From: Symsagittifera roscoffensis
Lineage: Eukaryota > Xenacoelomorpha > Acoela > Convolutidae
Assembly (NCBI RefSeq): GCF_963678635.1
Contig: NC_087070.1
Coordinates: forward strand, 45,987,467-46,051,466
Length of the DNA stretch: 64,000 bases
Direction: 5' to 3'
The notes beneath the pieces are model-generated. The model was not told the DNA's origin and did not search any database. It saw nothing but the letters and a program-made list of their open reading frames with translations. The position numbers were made by a program, and so were the translations under genes. Positions 61,080-64,000 of this stretch are shown here, in pieces (position 1 is the stretch's first letter; the number at the start of each line of letters is the position of its first letter).

Positions 61080-61670
61080 CAAATTCTTTATAAATGCAAT
61101 TCGTTAGTTTTGTCACAGCTGTACCAAACTGGTTTTTTGTTTCGCTCACACAACCAGATTTGTCATCAAGGCGTGGACAACGTGTACAACCGGATACAAA
61201 GCGGTTTGAATGGCTTGGCCTGAATAAGGCCTCTGGGAAAAAGATTTTTGCATGTTTGTCATGTCAAAGAGCGAAGGACCGAAGGTAGGGTTCATAAAAC
61301 CGTTAGGGTTCAATGAAGTAGTGTAAATTGATCATCAGAACATCTGCATGATGGTCACGTGCTATAATCAAATGTTGGTAATGATCGATCATTCCACCAA
61401 ATATGCGAAAAAAGTAGCCTGCATGACGGCATCAGCGGCGGAAACGTAAGATCATTTGATAAATGTCTAGATTGGTAGAGACTGGTGTTCAATTACGTTC
61501 CAGTCAGACAATGGCAAGGAATTCGTCGTTGACCTCATAAAGGAGTTCATGAGCAGGTCGCACGTAGCACATGCCAACTCGACCACTTATCACCAGCAGA
61601 CAAATGGCCTAGTCGAGAGGCAGAATGGCACACTAGTTTCCTTACTGAGGGTTCACTGCTCACGATAAAT
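61080..61670 (+). pseudogene. Retroelement integrase remnant
   Basis: A CLSCQRAK zinc-domain end (61,255-61,280), a MLVMIDHSTKYAKKVACM core strand (61,372-61,426), then FQSDNGKEFVVDLIKEF and YHQQTNGLVERQNGTL (61,500-61,640). This is the integrase D...DNG...E pattern. It uses several frames and has stops. Confidence 0.85.
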
Positions 61671-62506
61671 GGACCACTGTGACAAGCAGTAGATGGGATT
61701 CAACTGGGACAAGCACCGGGATTGCCGCAAGTGAATAGCAGAACAGAGCTTTCCACCAAGGAAGAAAGACGGCTCTGCATACCTACGTACGTGACGTAGT
61801 CAAATGGCAACAAGAGCTGCATTATATTTATCGACGAAACACACTGCAGGCACTGATAATGCAGAAGAAGAGATTCGATAAAGTTACTGCTGCAGCCAAA
61901 GCATACTCAGTGGTAGACTACGTCTGGTTCTTCAAAGAGATGATTGCCACAAAGGGTATCGAAAGGTTGTTGAAGAAATGGCGTAGTGCACTTCAGAAAA
62001 CTGAAGTACACTAAAGTGGTCGCTTTTATCGATTTTGCACCGGACGCGCTGCTCACTATGAGAATACCAATCCACACAACGCCTCGTAAGAAGACTAATG
62101 CATCTATGTTGACAAGCATGTGGATGACTTCTTGATGAAGGATTCCGCTTGTGAGTTGAACGAAAAGGGCATACGTGACTAGAGCGACGGGAATGGGATG
62201 ATAATTGACTGCGATCTCCCATTAGATCTGGAGTTGACTGAGCGAAAAGAAGTCAATGACGAAATTCTCTGAGGTTGACAAAGGAGTTGATCCAGACTTC
62301 CCTTGACCATAGAAACACGACAGAGTAAGAGTGGAAGAGAAACGAAAAGTTACAACCGTTACGGACAGAATTACACTAAACGACATAACGCATTCACTAA
62401 TTGGGCTAGCTGAGATAATAGTCTCGCATGACATAAACTGGTCGACGATAGAGAGACAAACTGGATCGAAAATCGATCAGAACCAGCAGTGAATTTTTAA
62501 CCTGAA

Positions 62507-62896
62507 GTGGAACAGTCGCATGAGCAAGAACTGACAAATCTGCGAGTACTCCAGTGGCTTCATGAACTGTCTGCGGATCCAAAGGAGACAGTCTTGGCGT
62601 TGCAGGATATGGATCAATCCAGAATCAAGTACATCAGCTACGACAGCACTGAAAGCAACTGGGTCCCTACAGATGGATCATTAAGCGTTCCCGAATCTAA
62701 TCTCGACCTACTCGATTGTGGGCGATCGACGGAGACCTCTATGGATATTTTGGTCCGGGGAGTGGGTGAAGGGCTCACCCACACAGAAAATCTACTGATC
62801 ACAAAAATGAAATTGGCCAGGAAGACAGAAAAACTGGAAACAGAAGGGAAAACCCCTAAAAACGGCTTTTGGAGGAATTTTCGAGTCATTTTCTGA
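62507..62896 (+). CDS. Retroelement accessory ORF, unknown
   Basis: A 129-codon open frame without an ATG at its 5' limit, downstream of integrase. It contains LRVLQWLHELSADPKETVL and DILVRGVGEGL. No domain recognised. Its openness contrasts with the broken pol; it could be envelope-free accessory sequence. Confidence 0.45.
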   Translation: MEQSHEQELTNLRVLQWLHELSADPKETVLALQDMDQSRIKYISYDSTESNWVPTDGSLSVPESNLDLLDCGRSTETSMDILVRGVGEGLTHTENLLITKMKLARKTEKLETEGKTPKNGFWRNFRVIF

Positions 62897-62929
62897 CTAA
62901 GAAAATCAATACTTGAACAACTTTGTTGA

Positions 62930-63420
62930 GACAGACAGTGATTTTACACTCACGGAACGCACGTGAGCGGTAGCGATAACCGCGGATGTGAGTTTCAAAA
63001 CAGCACTAGCGACCGACTTTAAAAGAGTGTATAAGAATACCGAGTTTTTAGGGAAACAGAGGCCTGGTGTAGAAGAAATGATACCGCTGCCTCCTAATAC
63101 ATCACAACTACCGGGACAAACTTTTGTTTTTTTTGTAACCAAGGCCACCGAGAGGCATCTTGAGAATCCAGAGAGTTTAGTGCTGGCACTAACATGACTA
63201 CTCAGGGATTTCTTGGTCGAAAGAGCAGTGATCTCGCTCTCCCTACCAGTTTACGATCGAAATAGGGGAAACTAAACCCCAGAGAGTTATATGCTCTAGC
63301 TCATGTGTTTTTTTTTTTCGAAAAACCAAGATAGAAGTCTACCTACATAAGAAGTACTATCTAAGCTTATGCTAACGCCTCGGCGAGGATTTAGGCATTA
63401 TGATATGTATTAAACACTAG
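62930..63420 (+). pseudogene. Macrodomain-like segment in the retroelement
   Basis: Reading 62,988 onward: TALATDFKRVYKN, GVEEMIPLP, GQTFVFFVTKATERH and NPESLVLAL. After a stop at 63,196 come VERAVISLSLPVYDRNRG and, in another frame, KLNPRELYALAHV and TKIEVYLH. The order (FK-x-Fg, yyLvTK, NL-x-sL, v-x-Slp-x-g, a-x-f...i-x-Vy) is that of macrodomains of the OARD1/ADP-ribose-binding type. Stops and a frameshift make this copy inactive. Confidence 0.6.
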
Positions 63421-63729
63421 GCTTTTTTGTTGTTTTAGGTAGAATTAGGTTGATATGTGTTGTTGTTGTATTGTAGGTTTGGTTATAGATACGATCACGT
63501 AGTGATTGCTTGATTGGGTTTGATATTGGTATCTGATCTGGACTATTGCAGACCCACAAGTGATCGCGTGAATTCATTTTAGGTTGACTTAAACGGAGAT
63601 GGGCGATTCACCTCTGTGGTGAATTTTAGATCAAAAGGAGAGAAGTGAACAGTTTCAATTGAATGTTTTTTTTTAAATTACAAAGAAATCAGAACGAACG
63701 AGAAAATAAATAACACTAGCGAACTGATG
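63421..63729 (+). other. Gap between retroelement 3' end and next gag-like ORF
   Basis: Non-coding. A purine stretch (aaaaggagagaagtgaac, 63,635-63,652) could be a polypurine tract, but no LTR pair is visible in the window. Confidence 0.3.
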
Positions 63730-64000
63730 GATTTTATCTTTGCGAGCCTGGGAACTACTCTGGACAAAATCTATAGATGACTGTTTGACTGCTTTTTTAG
63801 ACTGGGAGACCCAGATTTGGTGAAGTTCTTGGTGGCTCTGATGAATGCAATGAGAAGAGAAGGCCAAGGGAACCGTCCCACGTAGGTGGTGTATCTATTA
63901 GCCTATTGCCAGTCCGGTACCGCTCAGTGGGCTAGCAGTAAATTGATGCGATGGCAACCTGGAGGAACGTTCAGTGATGACTTGGCTCGTGAGCGGGGCT
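63730..64000 (+). pseudogene. Gag-like N-terminal fragment, continues past window
   Basis: LGDPDLVKFLVALMNAMRRE, then VVYLLAYCQSGTAQWASS and LMRWQPGGTFSDD, a capsid-like pattern of retroelement Gag. A stop at 63,773 and another at 63,880 break it. It may be the start of a second copy of the same family. Confidence 0.5.

Larger units (their letters stand above)
57240..63420 (+). mobile_element. Degenerate Ty3/Gypsy-type LTR retroelement with extra 3' ORFs
   Basis: Order on the + strand: gag end, zinc knuckle, coiled-coil linker, protease, RT, spacer, integrase, accessory ORF, macrodomain-like segment. The protease-RT-integrase order is that of Ty3/Gypsy. Many stops, frameshifts and an internal RT deletion make it inactive. 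I could not identify a pair of LTRs, so the true ends are unknown. Confidence 0.85.

Overview
The window is eukaryotic, A/T-rich and intron-rich nuclear DNA from an animal. The signs are short exons with GT-AG introns, a CLCA-family membrane protein gene, a Flattop (CFAP126) cilium gene, and many degenerate transposons (hAT MITEs, tRNA-derived SINE-like repeats, a jockey/CR1-like LINE, a MULE and a Ty3/Gypsy element). Animal is secure; an aquatic invertebrate is my inference from the repeat content, and I cannot name a clade.

Region 1 (1,674-44,577, + strand) reads as one gene that starts upstream of the window. Its 3' end is a clear CLCA-type (calcium-activated chloride channel regulator) protein: beta-sandwich, FnIII-like region, transmembrane segment and short cytoplasmic tail, in 8 exons (36,277-44,577) whose phases join perfectly. 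Upstream lie two tandem arrays of homologous exons, all with phase-0 borders on both sides. Array A has 15 exons (1,674-27,917). Each encodes a 45-58 residue, probably two-helix module with two cysteines, typically C-X29-C. Array B has 5 exons (28,671-31,811), each encoding a version of the C-terminal half of the CLCA von Willebrand A (VWA) domain. Serial splicing of array B would give five half-VWAs in a row, so mutually exclusive splicing is the more natural reading.

The strongest signal is in the introns of array B. About 50-75 nt downstream of each of B1-B4 lies a short sequence complementary to parts of one element at 31,981-32,003, just after B5. B1 and B2 pair perfectly with it over 13 and 12 nt, and B3 and B4 pair with its other half. 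This is the docking-site/selector-sequence layout known from mutually exclusive exon clusters such as arthropod Dscam. In array A, exon A13 is enclosed by a 21-nt inverted repeat with one mismatch. If both arrays are one-of-many choices, 15 x 5 = 75 versions of one VWA face are possible. This is a hypothesis; transcript data would decide it.

The introns record the history of the array: a 190-bp six-copy tandem repeat with a 12-bp-arm hairpin in each unit, an intragenic duplication in which the second copy of exon A7 has decayed, and a relic of a B-type exon between B3 and B4.

Region 2 (about 45.3-57 kb) is mostly intergenic. It holds the three-exon minus-strand Flattop gene (49,818-51,549, with a GC-AG intron), a MULE transposase remnant on the minus strand (53.25-53.7 kb), and unrecognised decayed ORFs (55.2-56.75 kb).

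Region 3 (57.2-64 kb) is a broken Ty3/Gypsy-type retroelement on the + strand: gag with a zinc knuckle, protease, reverse transcriptase and integrase, followed by an accessory ORF and a macrodomain-like segment. A further gag-like stretch runs off the window end.
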